From assembly GCA_023053545.1 (NCBI GenBank), contig JAKZAN010000002.1, positions 2,154,375 to 2,218,374 of the forward strand: a stretch of 64,000 bases of DNA. Direction: 5' to 3'. The translations under genes were made by a program, and so were the position numbers. This document shows positions 51,158-64,000 of the stretch, piece by piece; within the stretch, counting starts at the first letter, position 1, and every line of letters begins with the position of its first letter. The notes under the pieces were generated by a model that searched no databases, had not been told where the DNA came from, and saw only the letters and a list, made by a program, of their open reading frames with translations. Origin of the DNA: Lepidurus packardi. Taxonomy: Eukaryota > Arthropoda > Branchiopoda > Notostraca > Triopsidae.

Positions 51158-51660
51158 CGCGCCTCCGGAGGTACCACGCGCCTCAGGGAGTTACACATTT
51201 GGTGCAAGTCTCTTAAAAACATGCACCCTTGCACATTTAGTGCTAACTCCCGGCGCCACCGTACTTCCGGAGGTACCATTACTATATTATATAGATGCGC
51301 ATGTCCTTTAAGCATAAGCAACTTTACACATTTAGTGTAAACCAAGAGCCAACGCGCCTCCGGAGGTACCACACGTCTCAGGGAGTTACACGTTTCGTGT
51401 AAGAAAAAACATAACTTAAAAATCTAGTAGAACACAGAATAATTTAAAGTACAGAAGAATTAAGATACTAAAAAAAGAACAGAATAAGGAAAAGAAAAAA
51501 AACATGGACAGCATTGAACACTCCCCTTCATAATTTAAGTGTATGTCTACACCCACTACACCACTTCTACTATTGTATGATGGTGTGCCCGTCCCTTAAG
51601 AACAAGCACCTTACACACTCCATCTAACTCCAGACGCCACCGCACCTCCGGAGGCACCAT
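51158..51660. repeat. dispersed short repeats upstream of MED14
   Basis: A segment beginning cgcgcctccggaggtacca and followed by a cagggagttacac block occurs at 51158 and again at 51353 (195-bp period). Related cores, cttccggaggtaccat near 51264 and cctccggaggcaccat near 51645, sit between and after them, with recurring tttacacattt blocks. The cctccggagg core is nearly palindromic. It may be remnants of a tandem or MITE-like repeat, possibly part of the adjacent P-like element; no function is evident. Confidence 0.7.
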
Positions 51661-51779
51661 TAGCAACACTGACCTTACAAGACAGACAGACAGTTTCACT
51701 CATGCAATTTACAAACCAGTGTTATGATCTAAATAGTGGACTAATTCATTTACCCTGTTACCCGTACATAGGCCGTTAA

Positions 51780-54700
51780 ATGGCCCCTTTGCCCCTACCC
51801 TTGGAATCACACGGCCCAAGTTCTTCAGCAGCCATGGCTTCGGTTGGGGGTGGAAATGGTCCAACCATCTCGTTAGCAATGTTGATGGATTTCATTATCC
51901 AGCGCACTTATCATGAATTAACCGTGCTTGCTGAACTCTTGCCTCGAAAAACAGATATGGAACGCAAAATTGAAATCTTTCAATTTGCTGCCAGGACGCG
52001 ACAACTCTTCATTCGACTCTTAGCTTTGGTTAAATGGGCCAACAGTGTTTCCAAAGTTGAAAAGTCTTCGGTACACTGTTACCTTCACAATTTCATTCCT
52101 TTACTATCTGTTTTTGTTTTCTTTAGACTATCATGGCATTCTTGGATAAGCAATCAATGGTCTTTGTGGAAACCGCAGATGCTTTATCTCGAATGGCAAG
52201 AGAAACTTTGGTTCATGCCAGACTCCCAAATTTCCATCTGCCAGCTGCCATAGAAGTTCTCACCACCGGCAGTTACTCCAGGCTGCCGCTTTGCATCCGA
52301 GTAAGGCCCGTAAAACTCACTTGTAAACCGTTTCTAGGAAACATTAACTTTCCCCCAGGAAAAAATCATTCCTCCTGACCCAATTACTCCAGCTGAAAAA
52401 CGAAGTACTCTATTGCGCCTTAACCAAGTTATAGAGCATCGTTTGGTCACTAATCCCCTCCCGTTGCTAATGAGAAACTTGAAAATTGAAAATGGAAGAG
52501 TCAAGTTCATTGTCGAGCATGAATTCGAAGTTTCTTTGACCGTCATGGGAGATGATCCCAACATCCCTTGGCGTTTGCTCGAAATAGACTTCTTAGTTGA
52601 AGACAAGGAAACTGGAGGTAATAAGAGAAGTAGTTTAAATAAATTAAGTATTGAAATGTACCCAATTCGCTTTTAGTAATCGCATCTTTGCTCTATTTTC
52701 AGATGGCAAAGCATTGGTGCATTCCTTACAAATCCATTACATTCATCAATTAGTACAAACGCATCTCATTGATCACCCTCAACCCTTGGCGGAGTTGTAT
52801 ACAGTCTTGCATAATTTCTGCCAATCTCTTCAGTTGGAGGTAGAAATCGATTCTTTAGTTATCGTCACACAATCTATAGTTAGCTTCTTTACTTACCCTA
52901 TTTGTTTTCGATAGGTATTGCACTCTCAAACGATGCGATTATGCCAAGATCGTTTAGGAGACATGGTACGGGTGGAAGAATACGTTCCTGCGAAGCATCT
53001 AACTGTCTCTTATTGGAGAGAATTGGCCAGTCGCGAGCTCAAATCCGATTTAGGCTATCGATTGACAGTCCATGTTGACGCTCATGACCCTAGTCGCCTT
53101 CTTATGGTAGCCCACCATCCCCCACTGGCCTCTAAAGTAACGTTCTCTTTTTTGTACTCTTCTTTTATTCAATTTTGTTTGGTTTCGCAGGACTCGGAAC
53201 AAGCAGAAAAGGCAATTCGCTCCGACCAGCTTTCGATGGAGAAGCTGCTCATCCATACGGTCCACATGCGATCCAAAACGAAATTGACTGAGCTCAAACA
53301 AGAACTGCAAGCTAAATTAGGCAGCGATATTGAATGTAAAATGTGTACTTATTCCTGAAACTTCTATTTATTGTGTTTAAATGTTTGATTCGCTAAGGTT
53401 TGGTCCAAGGATCACCTGCTGTGCTCCACGTCCCTATTTTGCAGCCTTGTCTACGTTCGGAGCAGCTTCTCGTTACGGTAGACAGTCATACTGGCCACTT
53501 GCAAGCTCATTTGCCCCAAGATGATCCGCCAGCCAACTTAATGCATGATCTCAACCAAGCGCTGAACAACAATCGCGCGCAGTTCGATTCTTTTGTTTCA
53601 GAATTGCGCTTCTGGATAGTCCAGAAACGCTGCGAAAAAACCCTGCAACATTTGCCCGTTTCGTTGTACGATAAACTGCCATTGCTGATGAGCGCTGATC
53701 ATAGGTTGGCCAAGCTGGAGAAACATCGGCTCATGCTTCGACTCTACAAACATCCCAACACTGTTGTCGTAAGTCTTCAAACTTAAAAATATATTTTACA
53801 AATTTTTTACTTTCGAAAAAACAATTGAAATTTTGTTTCTCTCCAGGTTGTCGAGTTTAAGGACAAACCTGATTCTCCTTGCGAAGTGCAGTTCGTCTAT
53901 CACCTCATTACAGTACGTCCGTGTTCCATCGAAGATGATCCCCAAGATGAAGCGCCACAATCAGATCTCCCTAAGATGTACTTGCGAGTCTTAAATATTA
54001 TCGACATGGACTCATTTCTGCTCACGCATGGTCCCTTCACATCCCTTGATGGTAATAGCTCTTAAAACCCTTGATTTTACAAGAAACGGAAAGTTTTGCT
54101 TTGTTTTTCAGGTCAAGATGTGTCCGAGAAGATTCTAGGCAAACGAAAAGCCGCAATTGTGGGCAAAACAGAGGCGCTCGTGAAGAAAAGTCGGTGTCCT
54201 TCTTATATCTTCCCGGATTTGGCACATATGGTGGCTTTGTGTGATGAGCGCATCTCTTTTGCTGCTTTGGCAACCGAAGTAATGAAATCGTACCCAAATT
54301 TTTATTCTTTTTATACTTTATTTATATTTTAGCTGACCGAGAAGGAAATTCTGCACCAAGGGTTGTGCGTAGAAGCCCCAGGAACGAATTTAGCACTCAA
54401 AATCATGCAAATGCCCAACGTGGAAGGGATTGAACGCTCAGCCATGGTGCATTTACAGAAAACCTTGCTCTCCCTCACCTTCCGCATGCATTGCAAAGGA
54501 GCACGAGCTTGGATTGCTGAATTACTCTTCTATGGCACTCCTGTGCCCACGGTTGCCCCTACAGAGCAAAGTAAACCTTCTTTTCTTAGTTTAAGCCTGG
54601 GTATTTACGGTCTAAAATTACTAGGTAAACGTTTCCCAGTGTATTTGACTTATGAAATGAACAATGCAAGTGAAATGTCGCGCACAGTTGAAGCATTAGT

Positions 54701-57694
54701 TCAAGATTGGTCCCAGATTGCTCACCTATTTGCTATTGTATCGGATTTCGCCGATTATTTCAAACAAGGTAATATTATCAAGCTTGTTCAGTGATCCTTA
54801 AGACAAGTTCTGTTAATTTTCCAGAAAGGATTGGTCTGTCCAGTATGGTTACGCTCAAATCCTATAATTATCGTCGATTAGTACTGGCTTATGGTCCTGG
54901 TGGTATTGCTACTGCCCTGGTTGCCTGGAAAGCTTCAGAAAAGAGATTTTCTATCCAGTTTGGTACCCTTTATCATTAACGTTTAGAATATAAAGTAGTA
55001 CGGATATTGTTAGGCTCCACTACTCAACAAAGGAATCCTCACCGTTTGCTAAAAGAACAGCTGGAACTGTTCCTGAACCAACGGAAGAACCTGAGCTATT
55101 TCGTTAGAGTTTTGCACGAAACGTATCTACCCTTGACTTCCCTTTGCAAATTGTCTTACTTGCCTCAGTTGGGCACTATTGCTGGGGTAAGTAATTATTT
55201 TAACACGTTATATCATAAAGGAATTAAATTTCATTCATTTTTTACTTCTAGCGTGTGATGCAGCCTGTATTGACCTTTACATTATTGCCCCAGTCGCCTT
55301 CCCATGTGCGTTTGGCGTACCAGAACATGTACTGTTTGGATATTCACATCAGAGGCGATGGTTTAGTGTCCATTCGGGACGGAGCGTACAGTCTGTTTGA
55401 CAAGAGCAAAGTCATTGAGGAATTTTCGCCCACCCAGGGCTTAAAAGTAGCCTTCTTTTGTTAAAAATAAGCCTTTCCCAAGGTGTAATTTTGTTTTTAA
55501 TTAAATTTTTTAGGCGTTTTTGTCCAAATACGTCACAGAAACTTCAATTCTACGCCGGCGTTCGCAGTCTGAAGATGACCATCCGCCATCACCAGTTACT
55601 CTGGAGTCGAATGCTGATGCAAGTAACATGGGCAATCAAGTGGGAGGCAGAGACGGTCGTTTCCACGCCCCAATGACTCCTCCTCCCATGAGCAGCAATC
55701 CAAACACTCCAGCCAGCGACTTAAACAGTCTTTCTCAAGTAACTTTGTGATTTTTTAATTCCTCAATCAGATTTGGAAGTTTTTTCTTACGTCATAGACA
55801 AATCATTTTGGAACGAGCCCAGCAGCAGTCTCATTTCCGTTGCCTTCGCCACCTTCTTTGTCTTCTGCCATTAATCCCTCGCCTTCGACCCTGCCTCACC
55901 CGTCTCCCAACCCTAACGCATTCTTAAACTCTCCGCTGAACCCTCTTCACGCCCCAAGTCCTGCCAATATGCTCCCTATACCTTCCCCGAACCCTAATTC
56001 GGTTGGAACTCCAGGCTCCGCCCAAACAATGCAACTGGGACACTCCCCAGCCTCGTCTTTCTTGCAACACGTGGAAAGCAGTCCCTTTCCCAGCAGTTTA
56101 GCGTCGCCAGCACCGCCAGCTTGGCCTAATTCACCTTCTTTGCCACGCCCTTCACCGAGAGGAGCAACCACTCCCCATTCAATGGCTTCTTTCCCTCCAC
56201 CGACCCATTCTGTAGCCAGAGTTCTGCCCCAACGCTCTTGGGCGGGTGCTATTCCTACATTATTAGCTCAACCGTCGTTTGACACTTTATGTACGCCTGC
56301 AACTTTGAGTATGGAAGAATCCGAGTCAACTGGAGGCAAGTTATCGCCCTTGGAACGATTCCTGGGATGCGTTTATATGAGGCGGCAGCTGCAACGTGTC
56401 ATCCAAGAAGAAGATTTCGTAAGTTTATAGCGTAATTTTCGTAGTAACTGGGAGTAAATCTCTCCTGTTTTTTTTTTTTTCGTCAGTTGACGGCCTTGCC
56501 TTGCAGTGAGCCTGGATCGATCCAGTTTCGTTGTGAAACGCTACAAGGACGAGTTTCGGTTAATTTACAGCATTTGCAAAGCTTGCATCTTAAGTTGACT
56601 CCCACTCCCGAATTTAAAGATCAGTGGGCTATGGAAGAGCTGCAGGTGCGTTTGTAGTTCTAATAACGAATTCAGACTCTAAAATTAAAATTAGTATACA
56701 ATTTAAATGAACTCACAATATTTTCTTTCTAAATTCAAATGATAAGTGAAAAATAATTGCAATATTCGTTTAGGTGGTGGAGAAGTTTTATGAAACACGA
56801 GTTATGGCTCCGCCCTATAAACCTTACGCAGTAGTAGCGTTTGGCAAGCTAATTAACGTACCTTTCCGCATTCTTCGCGATTTGGTGCAGATTATGCGCT
56901 TAGATCTGGTAAAACGGTTATAGTCTACACTTACTCCTTACTAATGATATTATTTTTGAATGTTTAGTTCCCAGCATTGATTCATCAACAAAATTGGAAG
57001 TGGACCTTGAACTTGTATTTAGTGGTTCCACCTTCAGCCAGTCCTATTGTTCCTATTGGCATGAATGCTGTATTAACGGCGAAGAACAAAGTGCTGTTTT
57101 TCGTATGTTTTTCATTCGAGAAAGTAAAACTTAAGAATAGAAACTAAAGCTTTCATTGTAGTTGCATTTGAGACGGATTGGGATGAATCCAGAGGCTGAA
57201 GGAGCGTCTTTAGTGTTACCGTTGGTGTACGATATTGGCACGAATGTAACGCAGTTGGCTGAGCGTCGAGATACGTCTCAAACAGGGGGAATGGGTCCTC
57301 CTTCTCATGCCAACCCAGCTATCCATGCGGCGTCGCAAATGCTCAAGCGTTACGCAGAGTATTTGGGCATGCAACCGAATGGAGAATGTTCCATTTTCCC
57401 TGCAGTACGCGAACTTTTAGCCAACCTCACCTTACCGAATGAACAGCCCATGCAGATGCAGATGAATATGGGGAATATGGGGAACAATATGGGTGCTCAA
57501 GTCATGCCCCCTATGTCCATGCAAGTACGTATTCAAGAGTAATGTAATTTGTACGTCAAGTAACGGATTCTCTGTTGTAGAACCAGGGAAATCCGATGAT
57601 GGGAATGCAACAAACAGGCATGCAAATGCCTGTACAAATGCCCATGCAAAGTCCATACGGAGGACAAGGAATGGGACCTAATATGATGCAGTAG
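51780..57694 (+). CDS. MED14: Mediator complex subunit 14 (MED14/RGR1/TRAP170)
   Basis: Central scaffold of Mediator that joins its head, middle and tail modules and so links activators to RNA polymerase II in the nucleus. Twenty-one exons join in frame to 1,536 residues (human about 1,450): 51780-52070, 52127-52300, 52359-52617, 52703-52839, 52915-53136, 53191-53335, 53398-53768, 53847-54051, 54112-54278, 54333-54570, 54625-54768, 54825-54962, 55014-55186, 55252-55446, 55514-55738, 55798-56418, 56487-56645, 56774-56908, 56968-57102, 57162-57524, 57581-57694. The N-terminal block [19 protein letters not shown] is diagnostic and close to insect MED14. Exons 15-16 encode a Ser/Pro/Asn-rich disordered linker, followed by [15 protein letters not shown] and SPLERFLG. 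The C-terminus is a Met/Gln/Gly-rich tail after the NLTLP motif. The ATG at 51780 directly precedes the conserved MAPLPLPLE start. Intron sizes are mostly 50-130 nt. Confidence 0.97.
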
Positions 57695-57738
57695 ATTGTT
57701 TTTAAAGACACGTTTGATATTGAAGAGGAATAGTCGGA

Positions 57739-57744
57739 AATAAA
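57739..57744 (+). promoter_or_regulatory. poly(A) signal AATAAA of MED14
   Basis: Canonical AATAAA 45 bp after the MED14 stop codon. Confidence 0.7.
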
Positions 57745-60498
57745 CTTGTTTAAACTGTATCTGAGATTTCTAAACAATTTTACTACGATGAGGGTCTCCA
57801 GTGTAGTTAAGTTCCCTTGCATATGGTCGTGGTTCGCGAAATTAAAGAGATTGAGAAATACCCCTCTTGGAACGCGAACCTTGTGTATTTAATCAGCTTT
57901 AGTTTTTTTTGTCGAAAGACGAATTGGCATCGCACCGTCGTCTGCTGCTTTCTTAATAGATGCCGCTAACGTTCTCGAATTGTCTTCGCAACAGGTTCTC
58001 CAGTTTCCGAATCCGGAGATAAGAATGCCACTACGTGTGTATGATAGAGTTTTTTCCAAATGTGAACGGACCTGAGTAACTGCGTTGGCCAGTTGGCTCA
58101 ACTGGCACTTTCGCGTGGACGGGGATCAGCTGGACTGGCGTTTTATCGTGAACAGCTCAACGGGATGGCTTGGCGCGCAACTCGAAAACCGCCTTCCGTT
58201 CAACCGCATCCTAGTTGCATTGTAGAACTCGGGACAATCCCTAAGCCCGCCCCTAAGCTTGACGGGCGTTTTACTGTCAACGCTCGTTCAATTCAGCCAG
58301 TTGAACGGCGACCTGCAGAACATCCGTTTTATTGTCAATGAGAGCTGTCCAACGGACGATTTCAGATAACGCGAGACTGGACATTTGCTCCTTGCCTTCA
58401 TTTTATAATCATTGAAGTCCTTTCTGTCATCTTGAAGATAGTTTATTGCCAATGAAGGATATGTAAAACATATCTAATATTGTCACGCCTCATTCCCAGA
58501 GGATGAAAATAGCCCAGGAACAAATCGTAATTTAAGGAAGGGTGGATTTATACAACTGTATTCGGTTAAATGCAGGGGTGGAATTGGGGGGACTAAATAT
58601 ATGTAAAACAGGGTACTAAAACACAAGGGACAAATACACAAGTCTACTTGAGAATTCTACCATTCTAACCGACCAACTCAGACTCTCACCGACTAGACTA
58701 CTTCGCATGCAATAGCCCTGGTTCTAGGGATCCATCCTGCCTCGTGTACCTTTACAGGACGCGTAAGCCGGTACACAGGCGGACGGATCCTCTGGCATTA
58801 CATTTAGCAGGCTAAAATGGGGAAAAAAGCCTGGGAAAATCAAGCAATGCGAAATATAGCTGTGACAGCATAATAAACCGCTCGAATTCCTTCACCTTTA
58901 TAGGCGCTGCTCTTGAATGATTTGACAAAAAAGAAAGGCAAGAAAAACACAATAAAAAATAAACAAATAAAAAATAATTCATTTCTTTGCAATTCAACAA
59001 TATTTTCTTTTTATTTCGATACATATATCACTGTGAAAAAGGGCCAGAAAACTGCAGCTTGAAAGTGCTTCACTTACTGCACAAAAGCTACAGATTCTGC
59101 AGTGCTTGCTTCAGAATGCGGATGTAGGGAAAACCGAGAATAAAGCCACACTTTTGGCAGTTCCAATTTGCACTTTCAGCGGAAATCTTTTCAACTTGTG
59201 AATATGAAAAAATAAAGAAGAGATGTGTCGAAATGTGACAAAAGATTTCTTTCCTAAACATAAGTCACATATAATCGAAAAGTCCCATTGATTTTTTAAA
59301 TAATAATAGTAGGCGTAGGCTTGAAACCGGATTGTCAGCTATTGATTTTTTTTACACAGTTCAAATCTATTTATTCATCTTGTCGTACATAAACCCCGCC
59401 TGTGGAGTACGTGCCCAGTATGCTCCAACACTCATATTCACACACTGATCAACGTTGACTGTTCGGGCGAATGCATTAGGACAAAATAGAACCATCCTAA
59501 TAAGAAAAAAAAACTATTTAAAGAAATAAGAAAATATAAGCATGAAAACAAAATTGAACCAGGAAAGTAAGGCTGAAATTCGATATATCGTCATTATTTT
59601 TTTAAAGTCGTAAAATCATAATTACATTAATGTAACAATGTTGCACAACGGTTATTGTTCAAGCAAAACAGAAGAAAGGCTCAATTAAAACGTGTGTCGT
59701 TTGGCCGAAATTTGCTCAGTTCGAAAAACCCTTTTCGTAGAAAATTGGGGGACAAGGACAAGCTATAGTTTTCGTAGAATTAGAATGTAAAAATCGTCGA
59801 GGAGACGGACGAGTTTGAAATTCATTTTCGCAGTGACAAAGGGAAGAGAATATACGATTTTCAGCTAGTTCGTGATGGACTTAAGAAAAAACGACTCTCT
59901 TTGAAAAATGCCATGGAAAATTTTGACGTACTTTTGAAAATAGCCAGTGAATCGATCAGTGGGAGGCAGACATCAATTGGCGAGAACTCGCCCATCAAAT
60001 CTGGCAGCAATTAGTAAAGGGGGCATCGATAGGTGGCAGCATGTATTGCTTGAAACCGAGGGAAACTTTTACCCAAAACCCGTCAAGTTGTTACGTGTTA
60101 TAAGCTAGTAGCTTAGTAGAGTTTAAAAGTTATTTTTTCGGGACAAAAGGAGCTTAAAAAAAGCGAAATTTTTTATTCGAAAGTGTCCTCGTCATCTTCC
60201 GTAGCAAAATTGTCTTCATAATTTTCTTCAAAATTTTCATCCATATTTCCAATGTCTTCAAGAGAATTATTAGGCTTATGTTAAGAGACGAAATTCACAA
60301 AACTTATTTTGAGAGTGATAGATAGCTGATAGAGTGGTAGCTTACTAAAGAGTAGTATCTTATAGTAAAGAGTAGTAGCTTAGTATAGAAATAGGAGCGC
60401 CACCAGGCGGTGCATATGTACCAATAGCTTTGTTTATATACGCCGGTGTTGCTATCGTAGTTTAAATTAAAATTTAGCGCTTGTTTATGTGTTTTAAG
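57745..60498. other. intergenic, possible unassigned exons
   Basis: The left end (57889-58341) is less AT-rich than its surroundings and open on both strands: a minus frame of 70 codons at 57889-58101 preceded by an acceptor-like gtgccag, and a plus frame of 82 codons at 58093-58341. Neither is recognised; a terminal exon of an unseen minus-strand gene or an old transposon fragment are both possible. The rest is AT-rich. Near 60318-60385 there is a loose repeat of agtagtagctta. No other feature is seen. Confidence 0.35.
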
Positions 60499-63400
60499 AT
60501 GGATACGGAGAGTAATAGTGTTTCTAGCTTGGTTTTGAAGCTGTGTCGTTTAATAGCTGCTCCTGACGACAAAAGTAACTAGAGCGTTTTCATTTACACC
60601 ACCAAACATGAAATGATTTTATGTCTGCATTGCCGTTCCAATCTTGTAGATATCACCTGCCTTCATATATCTGCTCTGAACTTACTCTCCATGACAACCT
60701 CCACAAGTGATGAGTCAGACGATGAATTCGTCGTGGGCGAAAGGATTAGGAAGAAGTTTTTGCAAGCTGGGAAGATCGATGAAGCCGCCAGATTCAACGA
60801 GCTCCACAATAAGCTTCAGAAGAGCGTAAATAAAGCTTATTTCCTACACTGTAAAAAGCTTATATGCCTTTCAGTTAATCAGAAATAAGAGAGCTGTATT
60901 AGCATTGATGGAAAAGATTTGCCAAGTAGGAACAGAAGTCAGAACGCACCTGGTCGTTGAGCTACCTCCTGTGCAGCTAACACCCATATCAATCGCTCCT
61001 ATCCCGCCAAAAGTACTCTATCCAAATCTGTTCGAAATTACCATATAATTCTTGTTTCGTGTAGAATGACCCCAGGCCAGAAGCTCCGAAATTGTTCCTA
61101 CCCCTTACTTCGGCCCCGGATTCGTTGTCAATGAATACTTTCAAGCAGCCAAATCTCGCACAATGTAATTCTACTGTCTTAGAGCTTTTTATAACTAAAT
61201 TATTAATTTCGTTAGCTTACAACGGTTTTTCCATGCAACAAATCATCCGAGAGCTCATTTTTGCATTCCAAGGCATTGAAGGAAGGATTATTAAATGGGA
61301 CCCAGCTAAGGAGAACTTTCTTATCGATTTAAAGGTACCTACATGAACCTATTTGCTTCAAATTGTATTAGTATTATTACCTTCGAATTATTTCTTTAGG
61401 CTCGAGTGCCATACATCCTACAAGAAAGAATCCGAAATTTAGCAGTAGTGGGTCAACTCTTTGCCCGCATTCAAAGAGTGTGTGATCGTCAAAAAGGGGA
61501 CAGATCTTTGGGCTTAGCTGCTCAGAGCTTCGTCACTGCCTTACAACAAAACGTTGCTGAATATTATCGACTTCTCTCAGTCTTAGAAGATCAAGTATGT
61601 GTTGCTTTCCATTAGAGCGTGAACTTTGTAATGATATCATTTCTTTGTTTAGCTCAAAACTACTCACGGAGACACACCAATGGATGATGAATCCATTTCC
61701 CTTACAATAATGCGGCTGTCAGTTTGGATGTACGAACCTCGGGACAGACTGAAGTATTTGTTGGCCTTAGTGGAAGACTGCAAAGGTTTAAAGGGTGGTG
61801 CTTTGGTATCCATGATCTACAAGTACTTAAACTCCGGTAGTCCGACTATGCAAAATATGGTTCGAGATATACTCAACCAAGTAAGAAAGATTTTTGCGTT
61901 CCAAAAATTAAGTTAAATACAGACTTCTTCTGTTTTGGTTAGGTTTGCAAGCCGTTGTTTGTAATGGTCATTCATTGGGTCTTTGAAGGTGATTTAACCG
62001 ATCCTTACAGCGAGTTTTTTATTGCCGCAGATATGGGTGTGGCCGCCGATAATATGTGGCATCAGAAATATCGTTCTAGGTAATATAAACTCAGGGTGTA
62101 CAATTTTATTTCAAATTAAGTTGTATATTTGAACAGAAAATCCATGATTCCAAGCTTTTTTACTGCCGACCAAGTAGGCAAGTTAGTTACGGCAGGGAAA
62201 AGCATTCGTTTCCTCCGAGAAGCATGCCACGATAAAGCTTCTATTCCTGGTTTGGAAGTATTGAAAGACAAACTTAAATCCTCTGAAGGTACACATGCAA
62301 TTCTGGAGATTATTGTCCTAAAAGTAACTGATTTGAACAGGTTCTTTGGCTAATATCGAGTGGGAGGTGCTAAACCAAGTCTACATTGTCACTTCCAAGC
62401 ATTTATTGCAGGTGCTTTGCGACAAGTACAAGATGAAGTGCCATTTGCAAGCCCTAAGACAGTATTTGCTGCTTGGACAAGGGGATTTTGTCCATCAATT
62501 GATGTATTTGCTCGAGTAAGTTAAATTGTGTATTTAGCGAACCAATTAAGCTAAAGTACATTTTTGATAGACCTGAGCTAAACAAACCTGCGACATCAAA
62601 TATTAAAGCTAACTTGGCTTGGACGTTAGACACATGCATTCGGTCCACAAATAGCCAGTACGACGATCCTGATGTGCTTAAACGCTTAGATATTCGCACT
62701 GAAGAAGGCGATGCCAATCCTGGTGATATGGGTTGGGATATTTTTGTGCTGCACTACCATGTGGATGGACCTCTATCGATTGTAAACTCATTACAGTCCC
62801 CTTTAGTCGTGTTTTAAGTTTTCTTTCTCACCTAGATAATGACCGAGGAAGTGAAAATGCGTTATGCTGAATTATTCAAGTTCCTGTGGCGTTCTAAACG
62901 CATGGAGTGGATGCTGTGCAAATTAAAGCAAGAACAGATCACTGTCGGACGTACCTTACGCAATATTCCTGGTATTAAACAAGCTTTTTCTCTCTTGAAT
63001 GATATTTTAGTGTGGATTTTGTAGAAATGGCGGGCCTATTGCATCGAGCGGGGTTGCTATTGTCAGAAATGATCCATTTTGTGCAGCAAATGGCCTATTA
63101 TGTTACCTTTGAAGTGATGGCTTGTTGCTGGGAGCAATTGCGGTTGGATATAGAAGAAGCTCAAGCTTTTGACGATATCTTAACCGCCCATCACAACTTC
63201 CTAGAGACGGTTCGGACTCGACTTTTACTTGACGAGCAATCTGAGGTAATTTTTTCTTATATATTGAAGCGTTCGAATTATCTTTTGAGTACTTCATTTT
63301 AGAACCTAAAGTGCCTGCTAATCAGTGTGCAAAACTGCTTTAAGGATTTCGAGCAAGATCAAGAGACTTTACACACTCTCGCTTTCACTGCTTTGGAAAA

Positions 63401-63749
63401 CAGCCAAAAGCGGTGTGAAACTTTTGATACCGCAACTGAAGTAGATTACCTTACCAGAATCAAAGAAGAGAAGGGTAAATTGGGCTGGAAGCATCGATCC
63501 TATCAAGTACTTGGCTGTCATGTTTGGAAATCTTGTAAAATTGTAACTTTTTTGGGGGGTATTTCACAGACTGCCGTTAATGAATTCCTGACCGAGTTAT
63601 CGAAGCACGTGGATCCTACCTTACAAGGGCTCAGTTTCCGGTTGGATTTCAATGAGTTTTACCATCGGCAAGACTCGAGGTTATCTATGTCATTGACTTT
63701 CGGTCATCGCCGCCTAACGACTGCTTCTAAGCATACGCAAATCTTGTGA
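60499..63749 (+). CDS. TUBGCP3: gamma-tubulin complex component 3 (GCP3)
   Basis: Subunit of the gamma-tubulin small and ring complexes that nucleate microtubules at centrosomes. Fifteen exons join in frame to 815 residues (human 907): 60499-60574, 60650-60825, 60875-61012, 61065-61164, 61216-61334, 61400-61594, 61653-61880, 61943-62079, 62137-62288, 62341-62515, 62571-62781, 62836-62971, 63025-63245, 63303-63506, 63570-63749. The N-terminus gives an LVLKLCRLI helix and EFVVGERIRKKF. The GRIP1 region has AFQGIEGRIIKWD, QSFVTALQQ and KSMIPSFFTADQ. The GRIP2 region has LLLGQGDFVHQLMYLLEPEL, YHVDGPLS, FLWRSKRMEW and, at the end, LSFRLDFNEFY. Exon 13 begins at the second acceptor (63025), which restores an E matching the human NMPEFSG position. 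Exons 3-4 cover a poorly conserved linker and are the least certain. The start follows the only in-frame ATG upstream of the N-terminal helix. Confidence 0.95.
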
Positions 63750-64000
63750 AAACGTGTCACAGCTCCACTCCTTCTTATTTCCCAGTTCAGTTTCAGTTAT
63801 TCTTTTGCTCTCTAACTGTCTTTCAGGTGCCATTTTACCCGAAGCGAAAAAACCGGAAGGTTTTCATATTTGCTGTTGTACTAACTTGTTGCATACAAAG
63901 ATCGAAGTCATTCTGACAACTTTTCCGAAATTTCCGAAAATAACGAAAAGTAGCGAATTTGCATTTATGTTAAACAGATTGGAAGCAAATTCAGTACGTA

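Noticed and set aside
63012-63024. First acceptor (ttttag at 63010) as the start of GCP3 exon 13
   Set aside because: Using it gives an immediate in-frame stop; the second acceptor at 63023-63024 keeps the frame and restores the conserved glutamate.
1-64000. CRISPR arrays, bacterial operons, ribosome binding sites
   Set aside because: No regular repeat-spacer array exists and the genes are spliced eukaryotic genes.

Overview
The window is animal nuclear DNA. Coding regions are cut by spliceosomal GT-AG introns, many only about 50-100 nt long, and the proteins are metazoan. The MED14 reading resembles arthropod MED14 more than vertebrate MED14 along its N-terminal third, so an arthropod, probably a crustacean-like one, is my best guess. 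That is inference; no species was identified.

Layout. Positions 1-18.7 kb hold no gene I can support: purine/pyrimidine-rich tracts, poly-C and poly-G runs, and one long hairpin. At 18.9-20.3 kb (minus strand) lies a GC-rich exon of what looks like the NALCN-channel assembly factor family (NLF-1/Mid1/FAM155). It ends in a splice donor that points left into the gene desert. A complete ten-exon allantoinase lies at 23.4-26.0 kb (plus). Positions 26-33 kb are gene-poor and end in a stretch with two copies of a perfect CRE-type palindrome, upstream of a Spot14/MID1IP1-family gene at 33.0-33.8 kb. A nine-exon malate synthase with a C-terminal peroxisomal signal (AKL) is at 37.7-40.1 kb, followed by a phosphoxylose-phosphatase-like gene at 41.6-43.2 kb.

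Positions 43.3-51.7 kb are a nest of transposons: a 316-bp hAT-type MITE with a perfect 8-bp target duplication; a 5.1-kb ISL2EU-type (PIF/Harbinger-related) element encoding a THAP + DDE transposase and a SWIM-finger + YqaJ-nuclease protein; a 1,067-bp palindromic element with two 442-bp arms that read as identical, inserted at TTAA inside the YqaJ-protein exon; an internally deleted P-element/THAP9-like relic; and a set of short repeats. Two large conserved genes follow: Mediator subunit MED14 (21 exons, 51.8-57.7 kb) and gamma-tubulin complex component 3 (15 exons, 60.5-63.7 kb).

How the genes fit together. MED14 and GCP3 are housekeeping genes. Allantoinase belongs to the urate-degradation route that ends in glyoxylate, and malate synthase condenses glyoxylate with acetyl-CoA. 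The two genes are about 12 kb apart with a lipogenesis regulator (MID1IP1 type) between them. The functional link is biochemically sound, but co-location by selection is not shown. The most informative structure is the nested transposon complex: removing the palindrome plus one TTAA copy restores the host reading frame exactly.
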